64,000 bases of DNA, from assembly GCF_017303375.1 (NCBI RefSeq), contig NZ_JAFKOH010000002.1, positions 62,001-126,000 of the forward strand, read 5' to 3'. Every line of letters starts with the position of its first letter. The first letter of the stretch is position 1. Both the position numbers and the translations under genes were made by a program. The notes beneath the pieces are model-generated. The model was not told where the DNA came from. It worked only from the letters and a program-made list of their open reading frames with translations, and did not search any database. This document shows positions 25,939-37,054 of the stretch, one piece after another. The stretch is from Bacillus sp. NTK074B (GTDB lineage Bacteria > Bacillota > Bacilli > Bacillales > Bacillaceae_B).

Positions 25939-26982
25939 TTAATCCATTAAGTATTTCACCAATTCTTTCGACAATGAGCCTATAGCATTCTCTTTCAAGC
26001 GATATTTTCCATCCTGGATGTCGACAAGCCTGGCAGACCTGAGGATTTTCAAATGATGATGGACCGTGGATTTACCCATACCCAACTCATTCGTGATTTC
26101 CTGCAGCGTGCGTTCTGAACGTTTTAACAATTTCACCATCCTGAGGCGTGCATCATCCCCGAGGGCTTTATGTTTCTGTACGAGAAAATAGTTTGGCATA
26201 TCCTTATCGTCCGGATAGACACTTTCATTGGCTACAGGGTAATAAAACACTTTCACTCCTTCTACATCCCCTTCGACGTTCCAAGGACGGTAAATCGTCT
26301 GTGGAATGAGGAGGACCGTGTGGACAGCGGGCTCGGGTAAATAGGTGATACCGCCTGTGGCCCACTCCACCAAAGCTTCAGGATTCAACTTTCCACTCAT
26401 CTCTTTCTTGGACTGTTTATCCCTTGTCAATATCCCGGATAGTGTCTCCAGTTCAGTTGAAATCACTTCTTCATACCATCGCGTCATCACACTTTTTAGG
26501 TGCATCTTAAGATTGTGGACATTTGTCGTGCTGATGAATTCAATATAGCCTGGATAGTAAGGATTATCATCACTCTGTTCTTTCAATCTGTTCCGTGATG
26601 GCACATCCCCCTTTGAAGCGAGTATTCGACATTCTTGAAATTTAAGACCTATGTAAGGAATGCAATGGTATTTGAATTTTTCATCTTCCAAGTCATCTAT
26701 ATATGAGATGAATTCAGGTAATGTCCGAAATTCTCTTTGGTGTAATAACAGGAGAAGGGATTTCCAGGTATTATTCTTTTCCACGAACTCCAAATCTGTC
26801 AGCAGGGGGCGAGATAGGGACTTTTTCAACTTATCCCATGATGCCTTGGATTTTTCTAACGTATCAATAAGCCTTGAATTGGTGATCGCCGCAATCCCTA
26901 GCGCACACTCCCATAGCAGGGAGGCTTCCATTTTCACTTCATATGTTTCTCTTTTCCGACTGGTCATATGGAGTACTTCCAT
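25939..26982 (-). CDS. Winged-helix (ArsR-like) regulator with a large N-terminal domain
   Basis: A 347-residue protein whose last 75 residues form an ArsR-type winged helix: HKALGDDARLRMVKLLKRSE, then LQEITNELGMGKSTVHHHLKILRSA. The roughly 260-residue N-terminal part is unrecognised and may bind a ligand. ATG 26982 has GAGGTG 7 bases upstream; the frame extends to 27063 without a better site. It is directly upstream of an MFS exporter and probably regulates it. The long N-terminal domain is unusual for ArsR repressors. Confidence 0.78.
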   Translation of the reverse strand: MEVLHMTSRKRETYEVKMEASLLWECALGIAAITNSRLIDTLEKSKASWDKLKKSLSRPLLTDLEFVEKNNTWKSLLLLLHQREFRTLPEFISYIDDLEDEKFKYHCIPYIGLKFQECRILASKGDVPSRNRLKEQSDDNPYYPGYIEFISTTNVHNLKMHLKSVMTRWYEEVISTELETLSGILTRDKQSKKEMSGKLNPEALVEWATGGITYLPEPAVHTVLLIPQTIYRPWNVEGDVEGVKVFYYPVANESVYPDDKDMPNYFLVQKHKALGDDARLRMVKLLKRSERTLQEITNELGMGKSTVHHHLKILRSARLVDIQDGKYRLKENAIGSLSKELVKYLMD

Positions 26983-27173
26983 ACAGACACACCTCTTTTC
27001 TAAAAATTTCAAAAAATTTTTTTCTAAGACCATTCTATAATTATAGAATTCATAATTCAACATAAATTGAAATAAAACACAAAATATTACTATTTTTTTA
27101 TAAAAAGGTAGTTGGCGATCCTTTTCTTAGTGAAAATAAAGGAGATTCCCACACCCTTGTCATCGCACACAAG

Positions 27174-27210
27174 AAAAAAGCACATAAATCCTATACAGGG
27201 ATTCATGTGC
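27174..27210 (-). terminator. Terminator of the rlmN-type gene
   Basis: A 12-bp stem, GCACATGAATCC / GGATTTATGTGC, is followed by six T residues on the minus strand, 15 bp past the stop codon. Confidence 0.85.
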
Positions 27211-27224
27211 TCCAATTAAAAGTA

Positions 27225-28295
27225 TTACGATTTAACTTTATCTTTCTTGATTTGCTTACTTCTCAACTGACCGCATGCTGCATCGATATCCGTCCCCTGC
27301 TCTACACGCACGCCACAGTTAATACCATGTTCCAGCAGGGTACCATAGAATTCAACAATCGCTTCTTTTGTACTTCTCTGATACTGGTTGTGTTCGTCGA
27401 CCGGATTATAAGGAATCAAGTTTACGTATGAAAGATGACGCTTATTCTTCAGCAGTTTGGCAAGCTGAAGGGCTTCTTCCTTATGATCATTCACATCACT
27501 TAAGAGAATATACTCGAAGGTGATCCGACGATTGGTCTTCTCGAGGTAATAATCAATCGCAGGCATGAGTTTCTCTAAAGGATAGGCACGATTGATCTTC
27601 ATGATCCTTGTACGCAATTCGTTGTTTGGCGCATGAAGTGAAACAGCCAGATTGATTTGAATGTTTTCATCAGCAAACTTGTAAATCTTATCTGCCAATC
27701 CACTTGTGGAAACGGTAATGTGACGCGCTCCAATTGAAAGACCTTTTTGGTCATTTACCACACGGAAGAAGTCCATCATATTATCATAGTTATCGAACGG
27801 TTCACCAATTCCCATCACAACGATATGACTGACACGTTCTCCGTTCCCTGCTTCATCCAGATGGTGCTGCACATTCATGATCTGTTCCACAATTTCACCG
27901 CTGGATAAGTCGCGGTTCTTCTTCAACAGTCCACTTGCACAGAATGTACACCCGATGTTACAACCTACCTGTGTAGTGACACACACACTCAGCCCGTAGT
28001 TGAAACGCATCAAGACGGTTTCAATCAGGTTCCCATCTTCAAGTTTGAATAGGAATTTAATCGTACCATCCTTTGATTCCTGCTTGATTTCCTGAGTGAG
28101 CGTGTGAAGATAGAAATTCTCTTCTAGAAGCTGAACACAGTCAGCGTTCAGGTTCTTCATGTCGGCAAAGTTTGTCACTCTTTTCTTATATAACCAATCC
28201 CATACTTGAGCCGCACGGAATTTCTTTTGTCCGTTTTCAACGAGCCATGACGTCAATTGATCTAATGTTAATCCATATATGGATTTCTTTTCCAT
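27225..28295 (-). CDS. rlmN: RlmN-type radical SAM rRNA (adenine-C2) methyltransferase
   Basis: A 356-residue radical SAM enzyme. The cluster ligands are C112, C116 and C119 in [11 protein letters not shown]. The two mechanistic cysteines appear conserved at C105 and C341 (DIDAACGQL). RlmN methylates C2 of A2503 in 23S rRNA and A37 of some tRNAs. In Bacillus the housekeeping rlmN (yloN) normally lies between rsmB and prpC. This copy stands alone, so it may be a paralogue. It shares the RlmN features [12 protein letters not shown] and CVTTQVGC rather than those of the resistance enzyme Cfr. Confidence 0.85.
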   Translation of the reverse strand: MEKKSIYGLTLDQLTSWLVENGQKKFRAAQVWDWLYKKRVTNFADMKNLNADCVQLLEENFYLHTLTQEIKQESKDGTIKFLFKLEDGNLIETVLMRFNYGLSVCVTTQVGCNIGCTFCASGLLKKNRDLSSGEIVEQIMNVQHHLDEAGNGERVSHIVVMGIGEPFDNYDNMMDFFRVVNDQKGLSIGARHITVSTSGLADKIYKFADENIQINLAVSLHAPNNELRTRIMKINRAYPLEKLMPAIDYYLEKTNRRITFEYILLSDVNDHKEEALQLAKLLKNKRHLSYVNLIPYNPVDEHNQYQRSTKEAIVEFYGTLLEHGINCGVRVEQGTDIDAACGQLRSKQIKKDKVKS

Positions 28296-28424
28296 TTAAA
28301 ACCCTCATTTCAAAACTCTACAATTTTCTACTTATCTATACTACTTAAAGTATGGGAATGTTTCAAGGGATTTATAAGTGTTGAGAAGAATTGGAATTCC
28401 GTAATTTAGTACAAAAACACCAAA

Positions 28425-28450
28425 ATACGCCGGGTTTTGATCCGGCGTAT
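28425..28450. other. GC-rich hairpin in a divergent intergenic region
   Basis: The perfect inverted repeat ATACGCCGG / CCGGCGTAT has an 8-base loop. It lies in the 330 bp between rlmN (minus) and a GNAT gene (plus), where no transcript is known to end. It is followed by TTTTGG on the minus strand. It may end an unannotated small RNA or be a regulatory site. Apart from a TATAAT near 28591 for the GNAT, nothing else was seen in 28296-28625. Confidence 0.5.
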
Positions 28451-28625
28451 ACTTTAAATATTGACCCTATGGCCAATTAAGAGATTTTCTTCTATTACAA
28501 GATAATTTCTGTTTCAACGTATTACCTTGCAAGGATACATTTTTAATCTTATTAAAAAAATAATGAACTTCAAAGCATCCCGAATATGGTATAATCTTCT
28601 AAATATTAAAAAGGAGATGTTAACC

Positions 28626-29171
28626 ATGTTTTCTTTCACAGTAGATCCAGAAATTTCGATCGATCTGTTTCAACAGCATCATATACACGAGTTGTACGAA
28701 CTGATTGATTCAAACCGGGAACATCTTCGAAAGTGGCTTCTATGGGTGGATAAGCGGCAATCACCTGAGGATTTGGAACCGATTATCCCAATGTGGATCC
28801 GGAATTACGCGGATAACAACGGATTTGATGCCGGCATACGGTATCATGGAAGATTAGTAGGTATGATCGGGCTTCATTATATCGATTGGAAAAGCAGGAG
28901 TACAAGTATTGGATACCTTCTTTCCCGGGAAGCTGAAGGAAAAGGGATCATCTCCCGCGCTGTTTCCTCACTCTTACAATATCTTTTTTTAGAAATGGAT
29001 CTAAACAGGGTAGAAATTCAATGTGCCCTCAACAATAAGAAGAGCATAGGAATCCCGGAACGTTTGGGGTTCACAAAAGAAGGGATCACCCGGGAAGGTC
29101 AATGGTTATATGATCATTATGAAGACATCGTGACCTATAGTCTATTGAAAAGGGATTGGGAGGTTTCTTGA
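28626..29171 (+). CDS. RimL-like GNAT N-acetyltransferase
   Basis: 181 residues of the RimJ/RimL acetyltransferase group. Features are the opening ELIDSNREHLRKWLLWVDK and the late HYIDWKSRSTSIGYLLS with acetyl-CoA-site region AEGKGIISRAV. The C-terminus has RVEIQCALNNKKSIGIPERLGF. Such enzymes acetylate N-terminal amines of ribosomal proteins or small amines. The ATG at 28626 follows AAGGAG by 9 bases; the frame upstream to 28527 lacks a site. Single-gene unit with a terminator. Confidence 0.85.
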   Translation: MFSFTVDPEISIDLFQQHHIHELYELIDSNREHLRKWLLWVDKRQSPEDLEPIIPMWIRNYADNNGFDAGIRYHGRLVGMIGLHYIDWKSRSTSIGYLLSREAEGKGIISRAVSSLLQYLFLEMDLNRVEIQCALNNKKSIGIPERLGFTKEGITREGQWLYDHYEDIVTYSLLKRDWEVS

Positions 29172-29182
29172 TAGAATAAAAA

Positions 29183-29217
29183 AACAACCAGCTTCTTTTA
29201 GTTAAAGCTGGTTGTTT
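29183..29217. terminator. Bidirectional terminator between convergent genes
   Basis: The stem AAACAACCAGCTT / AAGCTGGTTGTTT with A and T flanks serves the plus-strand GNAT and the minus-strand hydrolase. Confidence 0.85.
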
Positions 29218-29222
29218 AGTGT

Positions 29223-29906
29223 TCACTTTATGCTGTATACCTTTTTAATGTACCTCTCTACCGACTCTCCAATCGTAGACATGAGTTTCTCCAACTCATT
29301 CCATTCAACTAGGGGATCCTGACAGTGAAGCAATCCGATGACAATGACTACAGTTTCATCTGTCTTTATAAAACCGACATCATTGCATACACCTTCTAAA
29401 CCACCTGTCATATGGAACCACGGCAGGGAAAAACAAAACCCATCTGGATCACTCTGATGTTTCATTCCTTTCATTATAGCTTCCTTATGATCAGGTTTTA
29501 ATCCTTTACCCAGTAAAAGATCCATCATTTGAAACAAACCCTTTGGAGTTCCGATATTATTCACTGTATCTCTATTCTGATCAGATACTTTACAATCAAC
29601 ATCCAAACTTGCAAGAGAATCATTCAGGTACTGTTCCGGGAGTTCGTGGATCAAATTAACGTAAGACCCCGTGCTGTGTTCACATACGGTTAAATATAGA
29701 TCTTCATTTACTACTGAATGGGTACTCCTTGAAACGAGAATGGAGGTAATCCATTTAGAAACGCTCGCCAAAGGAAGCCTCTCATCCTCATTGATAGTGA
29801 TCGTTTCCTTAGTATTCGTGTCGTGCAGGTAAAAACCGAATAATGTGTGGGATGGAATTAGGCTGGTGATTATACTCTGCAATGCTTGCGTCTCTTTAAG
29901 TTTCAA
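29223..29906 (-). CDS. Class A beta-lactamase-like serine hydrolase
   Basis: A 227-residue cytoplasmic protein of the Beta-lactamase2 family. The nucleophile motif is SVSK in LPLASVSKWITS, and the KTG-equivalent is HMTGG. The SDN region is altered (STGSYVNL) and the Glu-166 omega loop is not obvious, so it may not hydrolyse beta-lactams. No signal peptide. The start overlaps the end of the MBL hydrolase gene by 11 bases, so translation is coupled. Small-molecule esterase or amidase activity is more likely. Confidence 0.75.
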   Translation of the reverse strand: MKLKETQALQSIITSLIPSHTLFGFYLHDTNTKETITINEDERLPLASVSKWITSILVSRSTHSVVNEDLYLTVCEHSTGSYVNLIHELPEQYLNDSLASLDVDCKVSDQNRDTVNNIGTPKGLFQMMDLLLGKGLKPDHKEAIMKGMKHQSDPDGFCFSLPWFHMTGGLEGVCNDVGFIKTDETVVIVIGLLHCQDPLVEWNELEKLMSTIGESVERYIKKVYSIK

Positions 29907-30717
29907 ACCATACTCCTTCCAAAGCCTTCACGTACCTCTCAGCAGACTTCTGCACTCTCTCATGTGCGTTCTCCTTTACCACCCGATGAAAGGCATTATA
30001 TAATCGGTGAAATTTCATGTCTTTGACCACCTTTGCCATTTGGACTACTTTCCTTGCGGGAAGGGGGATAAGATTTGGATAGCTGTACATGAAGCTGACC
30101 CACTGTCTGTCGGCCACCACCTGAATGATATCCCCTGTTAAGAGAATTCCTTTACTGCCGCAACCTTCTTTCCAGTGAAGGATAGAACCGCCTTTGAAGT
30201 GTCCGCCAAGACGGTGTATGGTCAAACCACTATGTAATTGCAGGGATTCACCGGACCAATAAACAATCCGATCACTTTTCCTCATCACCCACTCCCGGTC
30301 ATCTTCGTGTATATAGATGGGCACATCGAATGTTTCAGCCCAATCTACCTGTGTGGAGTAATAATGGGGATGGGACAGGGCAATGGCATCCAACCCTCCA
30401 AGTCTCGCAATCTCACTGATCGTCTCTTCATCAAGGTACGAAATGCAGTCCCATAAAAGGTTGAACCCTTCTTCTTGAATGAGATAAGCCGTTTGTCCGA
30501 TGGCAAATTCAGGTATTGTTTTCACACTATATAACCCTGACTCCTCTAGTGTGATTTTATTCCTGAAAGGTTTCTCCTTCATTTTCTCTATCGTGGTCCA
30601 GGCTTGACCCGATGGACTTACATATTGCCTTTCTTCCTCACAAATCACACATCGTTCAGGAATTTGCGGGGTATGTTCGTACTGTACTCCACATGTTTCA
30701 CATATGTATCGGTTCAA
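29896..30717 (-). CDS. MBL-fold hydrolase with N-terminal zinc ribbon
   Basis: A 273-residue protein. The N-terminus has a rubredoxin-like zinc ribbon (CETCG, then CVICEEE). From residue 60 comes a metallo-beta-lactamase fold: ALSHPHYYSTQVDWAE as a variant HxHxxxxxD motif, then HRLGGHFKGGSILHW and LLTGDII. One usual histidine is replaced by tyrosine (HPHYY), so only part of the di-metal site may be kept. The TTG start at 30717 follows GGAGGGG. The overlapping downstream gene is a class A beta-lactamase-like protein. Confidence 0.78.
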   Translation of the reverse strand: MNRYICETCGVQYEHTPQIPERCVICEEERQYVSPSGQAWTTIEKMKEKPFRNKITLEESGLYSVKTIPEFAIGQTAYLIQEEGFNLLWDCISYLDEETISEIARLGGLDAIALSHPHYYSTQVDWAETFDVPIYIHEDDREWVMRKSDRIVYWSGESLQLHSGLTIHRLGGHFKGGSILHWKEGCGSKGILLTGDIIQVVADRQWVSFMYSYPNLIPLPARKVVQMAKVVKDMKFHRLYNAFHRVVKENAHERVQKSAERYVKALEGVWFET

Positions 30718-30785
30718 AAGAACCCCTCCTTCTACAAATACTGAGAAAATACTACATTATCATTTTACAGGAAGATTTCCCCAAT

Positions 30786-31376
30786 TCAAAGTTGACTTTT
30801 CTCTATTCTCTGACTATAGGAGATCTTGGCATATACACATGTATCCGTTAAATGTTTACCATCCACGGAAAGATCTTCGTTTCGCAGGATTCCTTCCAAA
30901 TCATATCCAAGTTTCTCGGGTATGGCCCTGCTCTTAAGATTCGTTGATTCACATCTTATTTCCACCCTTCTTCCACCCAGCCCAGTCAAAGCAAACTTCG
31001 TTAATTCCCCCACCGCTTCTACCATGTATCCATTACCGCTCATCCTCGTGTCGATCCAATAGCCGATTTCTAGTTTCGGAATACTCCAGTCGATATTATG
31101 AAACCCCGTTGATCCGACAAATTCGTCTGTGTTTTTCAAGAAAACCAAGTATCTAAGACTCTCTCTGGTAAGAAATTTCGCATGGGCTTCGCGGGCGTTC
31201 GACTCGGTATCTTCCACTTCGGGATTACTTAGGGCAAACCCAAGCCAAGGCTGTAATTCAGACAAGGATGCTTTGATTGCAGCATTAACCTTACTGCCAT
31301 CTCCGGGACGCGGCATTCTTAATCTTAATCTTTCGGTTTCAATCATTGTTGGTATGTCTAGTAATATTGGGTTCAT
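30786..31376 (-). CDS. GNAT N-acetyltransferase under T-box control
   Basis: 196 residues of the RimJ/RimL group: ETERLRLRMPRPGDG, then YWIDTRMSGNGYMVEAVGE as the acetyl-CoA region, then RRVEIRCESTNLKSRAIPEKLGY. The ATG at 31376 has GGGAG 8 bases upstream; in-frame codons back to 31421 run into the leader terminator. The gene is directly downstream of a T-box leader, so its expression should rise when a particular tRNA is uncharged. The substrate is unknown. Confidence 0.85.
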   Translation of the reverse strand: MNPILLDIPTMIETERLRLRMPRPGDGSKVNAAIKASLSELQPWLGFALSNPEVEDTESNAREAHAKFLTRESLRYLVFLKNTDEFVGSTGFHNIDWSIPKLEIGYWIDTRMSGNGYMVEAVGELTKFALTGLGGRRVEIRCESTNLKSRAIPEKLGYDLEGILRNEDLSVDGKHLTDTCVYAKISYSQRIEKSQL

Positions 31377-31397
31377 TGTAAGCACTCCCTTTATAAA

Positions 31398-31719
31398 AAG
31401 TAAAAAAACCCCCGTTCTCAAGAAATGAATCTTGAGGACGAGAGTTTCGTGGTACCACCTCAGTTTACCGGTATGTCACCATACCGACCTTAACGGATAA
31501 CATGTATCCGCCCTCTATAACGGGAGTTCCCGTTGTAATGGCTGCCTAGAGCAGCTTCATGCACAGCTCCGAGTCTTTTATCGTCCTTACCGTGATGTCC
31601 CTTTTCCACCATCAGGGCTCTCTGTTCATCACTTCTGTAACAATGACAATCTCTTCAACGCTTAATTGGAAATATTTTAAATTATTGAAATTATAAGGCA
31701 ATGGTGATCTTCATGTCAA
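31398..31719 (-). promoter_or_regulatory. T-box leader and promoter in front of a GNAT gene
   Basis: The promoter is near perfect: -35 TTGACA (31714-31719), an 18-base spacer and TATAAT (31690-31695). The leader has an AGAGAG-type stem I with a GGTGGAAA terminal loop, the T-box GAGGTGGTACCACG near 31451-31465, and a terminator of about 15 bp with a run of seven T ending close to 31400. By position relative to GGAGC the specifier codon reads AAA (31576-31578), which would be lysine. I hold the codon assignment loosely. Confidence 0.88.
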
Positions 31720-31769
31720 TACTTTATTTTAGACTATTCAGTGATTGATTCATTATTTCCACTGTCTAT

Positions 31770-32510
31770 TCAACTGGACTTACGCCCACTAACAATAAGA
31801 AACGATGGCCTTCTTTCCTCATTTCTTAGCCCAGGCATCAGATCCAGTCCTTCAGGAGTCGGCAGGGGCTCAAGCAGCTTTTCCAACGTGAAACCCTGTT
31901 GTATCAGGCCATTAATCAACGTTGGTATCGTGCGGTGATATTTAATCACCCCGTCCACATACCAATGCTGCTGCCGTTTCCCTTCATGGCGATAGTGATC
32001 AAGTGCCCAGTGCAGCCGTTCACCCTCATCATTTCCCCACCAATTGTTCATGTCTTTTCGTGCGGTCACGATGGGGTGCTCTATAGAGTATACCAGCCTT
32101 CCTCCGGGTTTCAAAAGAGTGTGGAGCTTCTGAATGAGAGATCCATAGTCTTTGATATAATGAAGTGCCAATGAGCTTACAATCAAGTCAAAGGGCTCTC
32201 CCGTGGAGGACAGATCCTCGATAGGACTGCATACATATATTATCTTATTATCGGGATGATCGTTTAAAGCACGTGATATCATGTTTTCAGAAATATCCAC
32301 CCCGACGACAGAAGATGCTCCCTGATCAATACAGTATTTCGATAATGCACCTGTCCCGCATCCAAGATCCATTATGCGTTTTCCCGTTAGGTCCTGAATC
32401 TCTTCTTTCATAGCAGGCTGCTCAAGAAAATCATTATATGTCCGACCTGAATCCCGCAGGTTCATATACCCTTCAAAGAATATGGGATCGTCATATATGT
32501 TTTGTTTCAT
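31770..32510 (-). CDS. Class I SAM-dependent methyltransferase
   Basis: A protein of about 246 residues with a methyltransf_11/25-type SAM site: GKRIMDLGCGTGALSKYC, then VVGVDISENMI and FDLIVSSLALHYI. The C-terminal half has SIEHPIVTARKDMNNWW, as in uncharacterised small-molecule methyltransferases of Bacillus. Substrate unknown. ATG 32510 is 5 bases from AAGGG; the in-frame GTG 32516 lies inside that site. Monocistronic, downstream of the peptidase S51 gene in the same direction (gap about 50 bp). Confidence 0.82.
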   Translation of the reverse strand: MKQNIYDDPIFFEGYMNLRDSGRTYNDFLEQPAMKEEIQDLTGKRIMDLGCGTGALSKYCIDQGASSVVGVDISENMISRALNDHPDNKIIYVCSPIEDLSSTGEPFDLIVSSLALHYIKDYGSLIQKLHTLLKPGGRLVYSIEHPIVTARKDMNNWWGNDEGERLHWALDHYRHEGKRQQHWYVDGVIKYHRTIPTLINGLIQQGFTLEKLLEPLPTPEGLDLMPGLRNEERRPSFLIVSGRKSS

Positions 32511-32559
32511 TTTCACCCTTCTTTCTCTACTAGAAAGTCTTATGAACTTCAGATCTCTA

Positions 32560-33255
32560 TCAGGAAGATTTAAAACATTGAGAAAAATCGCCGCCCGGCT
32601 CTATCGTTTCCTTCTTCTTGCTTGAAGCAAATACATAGGCAGGAATAGTACCCAGCACTTTGGTTCTGCCATTTTTCACTTGTAAACCCGTCTCTTCACT
32701 TAGTGCTATCACAGGTTTACCGTATGTATCAATGAACCGGTTTATTAGATGATCATTTTCTTCCTCATAGTGACACCAAATAGAATAATCATCCAGATAG
32801 GATAAAGCTTTGCTGGCCCTCAAGAGAACTGTATTTTCATCCATATGTTCACAGGTTGAGATATTGCTTCCCATTACAATGGCTCCGGCACTCCCACCAT
32901 AAATCAGTCCGCCTTCTTCTTTAAATGCGGTTAACGGAGCGTGGAATCCGTCCTGTAGAATGGAATGCATCAAGTTGAACGTATTGCCACCGCCTATATA
33001 GACAGCCGAAAACTCCTTAAGCTCCTCCAGTGATTTCCCCCTCAAATCCAACCACATCGTAATGTCCGTAATTCCAAACGGTCCGAATACACTATGTATC
33101 CATTGATAGCAATCCTCATACGAAATTTGAGCGGGATCCATCGCAATCGGAAGATATAACAACGGCTTACCCCTATCCAATTCACTTGCAAATACCTTAT
33201 CAATCTCACACGTCTGCTCTCTACCCCCACCACCTGAAAGATACAACCCGCTCAA
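32560..33255 (-). CDS. Peptidase S51 (peptidase E-like)
   Basis: A serine peptidase of about 231 residues in the S51 family. YLSGGGGREQT opens the fold, YIGGGNTFNLMHSI is conserved, and the nucleophile elbow is LIYGGSAGAIVMGS with Ser in GSAGA. The family hydrolyses Asp-X dipeptides or cyanophycin-like substrates. I start at TTG 33255, 5 bases from GGGGGAG. The upstream open frame to 33405 runs through a pair of dispersed repeats and is not credible as coding. Confidence 0.82.
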   Translation of the reverse strand: MSGLYLSGGGGREQTCEIDKVFASELDRGKPLLYLPIAMDPAQISYEDCYQWIHSVFGPFGITDITMWLDLRGKSLEELKEFSAVYIGGGNTFNLMHSILQDGFHAPLTAFKEEGGLIYGGSAGAIVMGSNISTCEHMDENTVLLRASKALSYLDDYSIWCHYEEENDHLINRFIDTYGKPVIALSEETGLQVKNGRTKVLGTIPAYVFASSKKKETIEPGGDFSQCFKSS

Positions 33256-33271
33256 CTCATCTCCCCCTTTT

Positions 33272-33370
33272 GAGGGACGGACCTCCAAATTCCTATCCCT
33301 AATTATGTTAATTATAGCAATAAATAGTGTTAAATCAAAAAAATGTTTTAAAATTGGAGGTCCGTCCCTC
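33272..33370. repeat. Inverted pair of GAGGGACGGACCTCC elements, 99 bp
   Basis: The left copy GAGGGACGGACCTCC (33272-33286) and the right copy GGAGGTCCGTCCCTC (33356-33370) are perfect inverted repeats; pairing extends a few bases into AAATT. The 69 bp between is AT-rich and non-coding. The element covers the upstream region of the peptidase S51 gene. Confidence 0.88.
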
Positions 33371-33504
33371 GCTCTTTTATAGTTCTGAAAAAACGGTGTA
33401 ATCATGAAAATTTTCTTGTTTTGGCTGAATTAAGGGCGATTCCTATCTGAAAATAGTCCTATGTTTTCTCAATACCGCCTTTTCCTATCCTGTGATATTC
33501 TTAA

Positions 33505-35172
<1,668 letters not shown>

Positions 35173-35258
35173 TGATCGGATGGGCAGTAATTCTATCTCT
35201 GCCCATGTATGATCAACAACAATGTGGTGTTTGAACATTTCCATTATAAAAAAACCAA

Positions 35259-35292
35259 AAAAAGTCCTTGATCAATCGATCAAGGACTTTTA
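35259..35292. terminator. Bidirectional terminator between protease and SulP genes
   Basis: A 12-bp stem, AAAGTCCTTGAT / ATCAAGGACTTT, has a 6-base loop and A/T flanks. It serves both convergent genes. Confidence 0.85.
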
Positions 35293-35302
35293 TGTGTGTG
35301 AA

Positions 35303-36784
35303 TTAGTGATTTGCTGCTTTATCCATTCCACCTGGCTTCTTGTGGACAGCCAGTTTATCAATTAAGTTATTGCTTTCTGTATTCAATCCTATTAGATTGA
35401 CTTTCACATCATTCTGATGGTATTTGATCATAATTTTATCAATCGCGCCGACCGCTGAATCATCCCAAAGATGAGCATGAGTCAAATCAAGTGTCACTTC
35501 TTTAATATCCTCATTGAAATTGAAGCTTTCTACGAACTCGGTTACAGAAGCAAAGAACAATTGACCCGAAACCCGGTATACTTTTTTGTGTGTTTCTCCT
35601 GATGCCATCGTCGTAATGTTAACTTTCGAAATTTTAGAAGCAAAGAATACAGCACTTAAAATAATTCCTACCAGTACACCTTTAGACAAGTCATGTGTCA
35701 TTAGTACGGTTCCAACCGTTACAAGCATTACCAGTGTATCTGTAAAGGGAGTTTTATGCAGGCTTTTTAAAGACGACCAATCAAACGTCCCGATAGATAC
35801 CATGAACATGACACCAACCAGGGCAGCCATGGGAATCTGAACAAGGAAATCATTCAATACGAGTATAAGAGTCATTAAGAAAATCCCTGCCACAAGGGCG
35901 GAAAGCCTTCCTCTTCCTCCCGATTTCACATTGATGACTGATTGTCCAATCATCGCACAACCCGCCATCCCTCCAAAGAACCCGGATACGATATTGGCAA
36001 TCCCCTGGCCTCTTGCTTCTTTATTCTTATTACTTGAAGTGTCCGTCATATCGTCTACGATAGAGGCAGTCAGAAGCGATTCTACCAAGCCGACAATCGC
36101 AATCGATAACGAATAAGGGAAAATGATTTGCAACGTTTCAAATGTGAGTGGAATGTCCGGAATTAAAAATAATGGCAGAGTCTGGGTTAATTCCCCCATA
36201 TCCCCAACCGTACGCACTCCACTTCCAGTCAGCACTGCAAAGACAGTCACGGCAATAATTGCAACCAAGGCGGAGGGTACAGCTTTGGTGAAGCGAGGCA
36301 GAATGTAAATGATAGCAAGTGCCCCGGCAACCATGGCATACATCACCCAAGTCTCCCCAACGAAATGCGGTAATTGTGCAGAGAAGATCAGGATGGCTAA
36401 TGCATTCACGAATCCGACCATAACAGAACGTGGCACAAATTTCATTAAGCGTCCTAACTTCAGGACACCCATGATAATCTGGATCACACCTGTCAATATT
36501 GTTGCAGCCAGTAAGTATTGCAAACCATGATCAGCCACTAGAGTTGTCATCAACAGGGCAGTTGCACCCGTTGCAGCTGAGATCATTCCCGGTCGCCCAC
36601 CAACAAACGCAATGACTACGGCAATACAAAATGAAGCATATAATCCGACCATGGGATCTACACCAGCAATTATGGAAAACGCGATCGCCTCAGGTATCAA
36701 AGCCATTGCAACGACCATCCCGGAAAGGATATCCCCTTTCACATTTCCAAACCATTCATATTTTATTTTTTCACTAAAATTCAT
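35303..36784 (-). CDS. SulP-family inorganic anion transporter
   Basis: A 493-residue SulP/SLC26 protein. About 12-14 membrane helices include the N-terminal [20 protein letters not shown] and GLYASF motifs and [11 protein letters not shown] cytoplasmic STAS domain follows from about residue 395 ([17 protein letters not shown], then [12 protein letters not shown]). Members carry sulfate, bicarbonate or other anions, often with Na+ or H+. A universal stress protein gene is divergently placed 270 bp upstream. The substrate cannot be fixed; BicA-like bicarbonate uptake is one option. Confidence 0.9.
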   Translation of the reverse strand: MNFSEKIKYEWFGNVKGDILSGMVVAMALIPEAIAFSIIAGVDPMVGLYASFCIAVVIAFVGGRPGMISAATGATALLMTTLVADHGLQYLLAATILTGVIQIIMGVLKLGRLMKFVPRSVMVGFVNALAILIFSAQLPHFVGETWVMYAMVAGALAIIYILPRFTKAVPSALVAIIAVTVFAVLTGSGVRTVGDMGELTQTLPLFLIPDIPLTFETLQIIFPYSLSIAIVGLVESLLTASIVDDMTDTSSNKNKEARGQGIANIVSGFFGGMAGCAMIGQSVINVKSGGRGRLSALVAGIFLMTLILVLNDFLVQIPMAALVGVMFMVSIGTFDWSSLKSLHKTPFTDTLVMLVTVGTVLMTHDLSKGVLVGIILSAVFFASKISKVNITTMASGETHKKVYRVSGQLFFASVTEFVESFNFNEDIKEVTLDLTHAHLWDDSAVGAIDKIMIKYHQNDVKVNLIGLNTESNNLIDKLAVHKKPGGMDKAANH

Positions 36785-37054
36785 AATGCACCTCTTTCGA
36801 TTAAATGATGACTTTCAACTCTCATGAAAGTCGGGGCCGTTTAACACAAGGCACATTATATAATGGATAGGTGTATTTGTGAAACCCTTAAGAAAGCGCA
36901 AACATTAAACATTTCCTTTCAATTTCTCTTCTTTACACTTACTTTCTGCTACATTTCAATAACTTGTAAAAAATATCTTCCTGTTCATTAGAGGAATATG
37001 AAGAATAAACTAGAAATAAATACTAAACGCTTTCATGAAATGAGGGAGATAGTA

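Noticed and set aside
33256-33405. N-terminal extension of the S51 peptidase
   Set aside because: It is encoded by the dispersed repeat pair; homologous proteins begin near the TTG at 33255.
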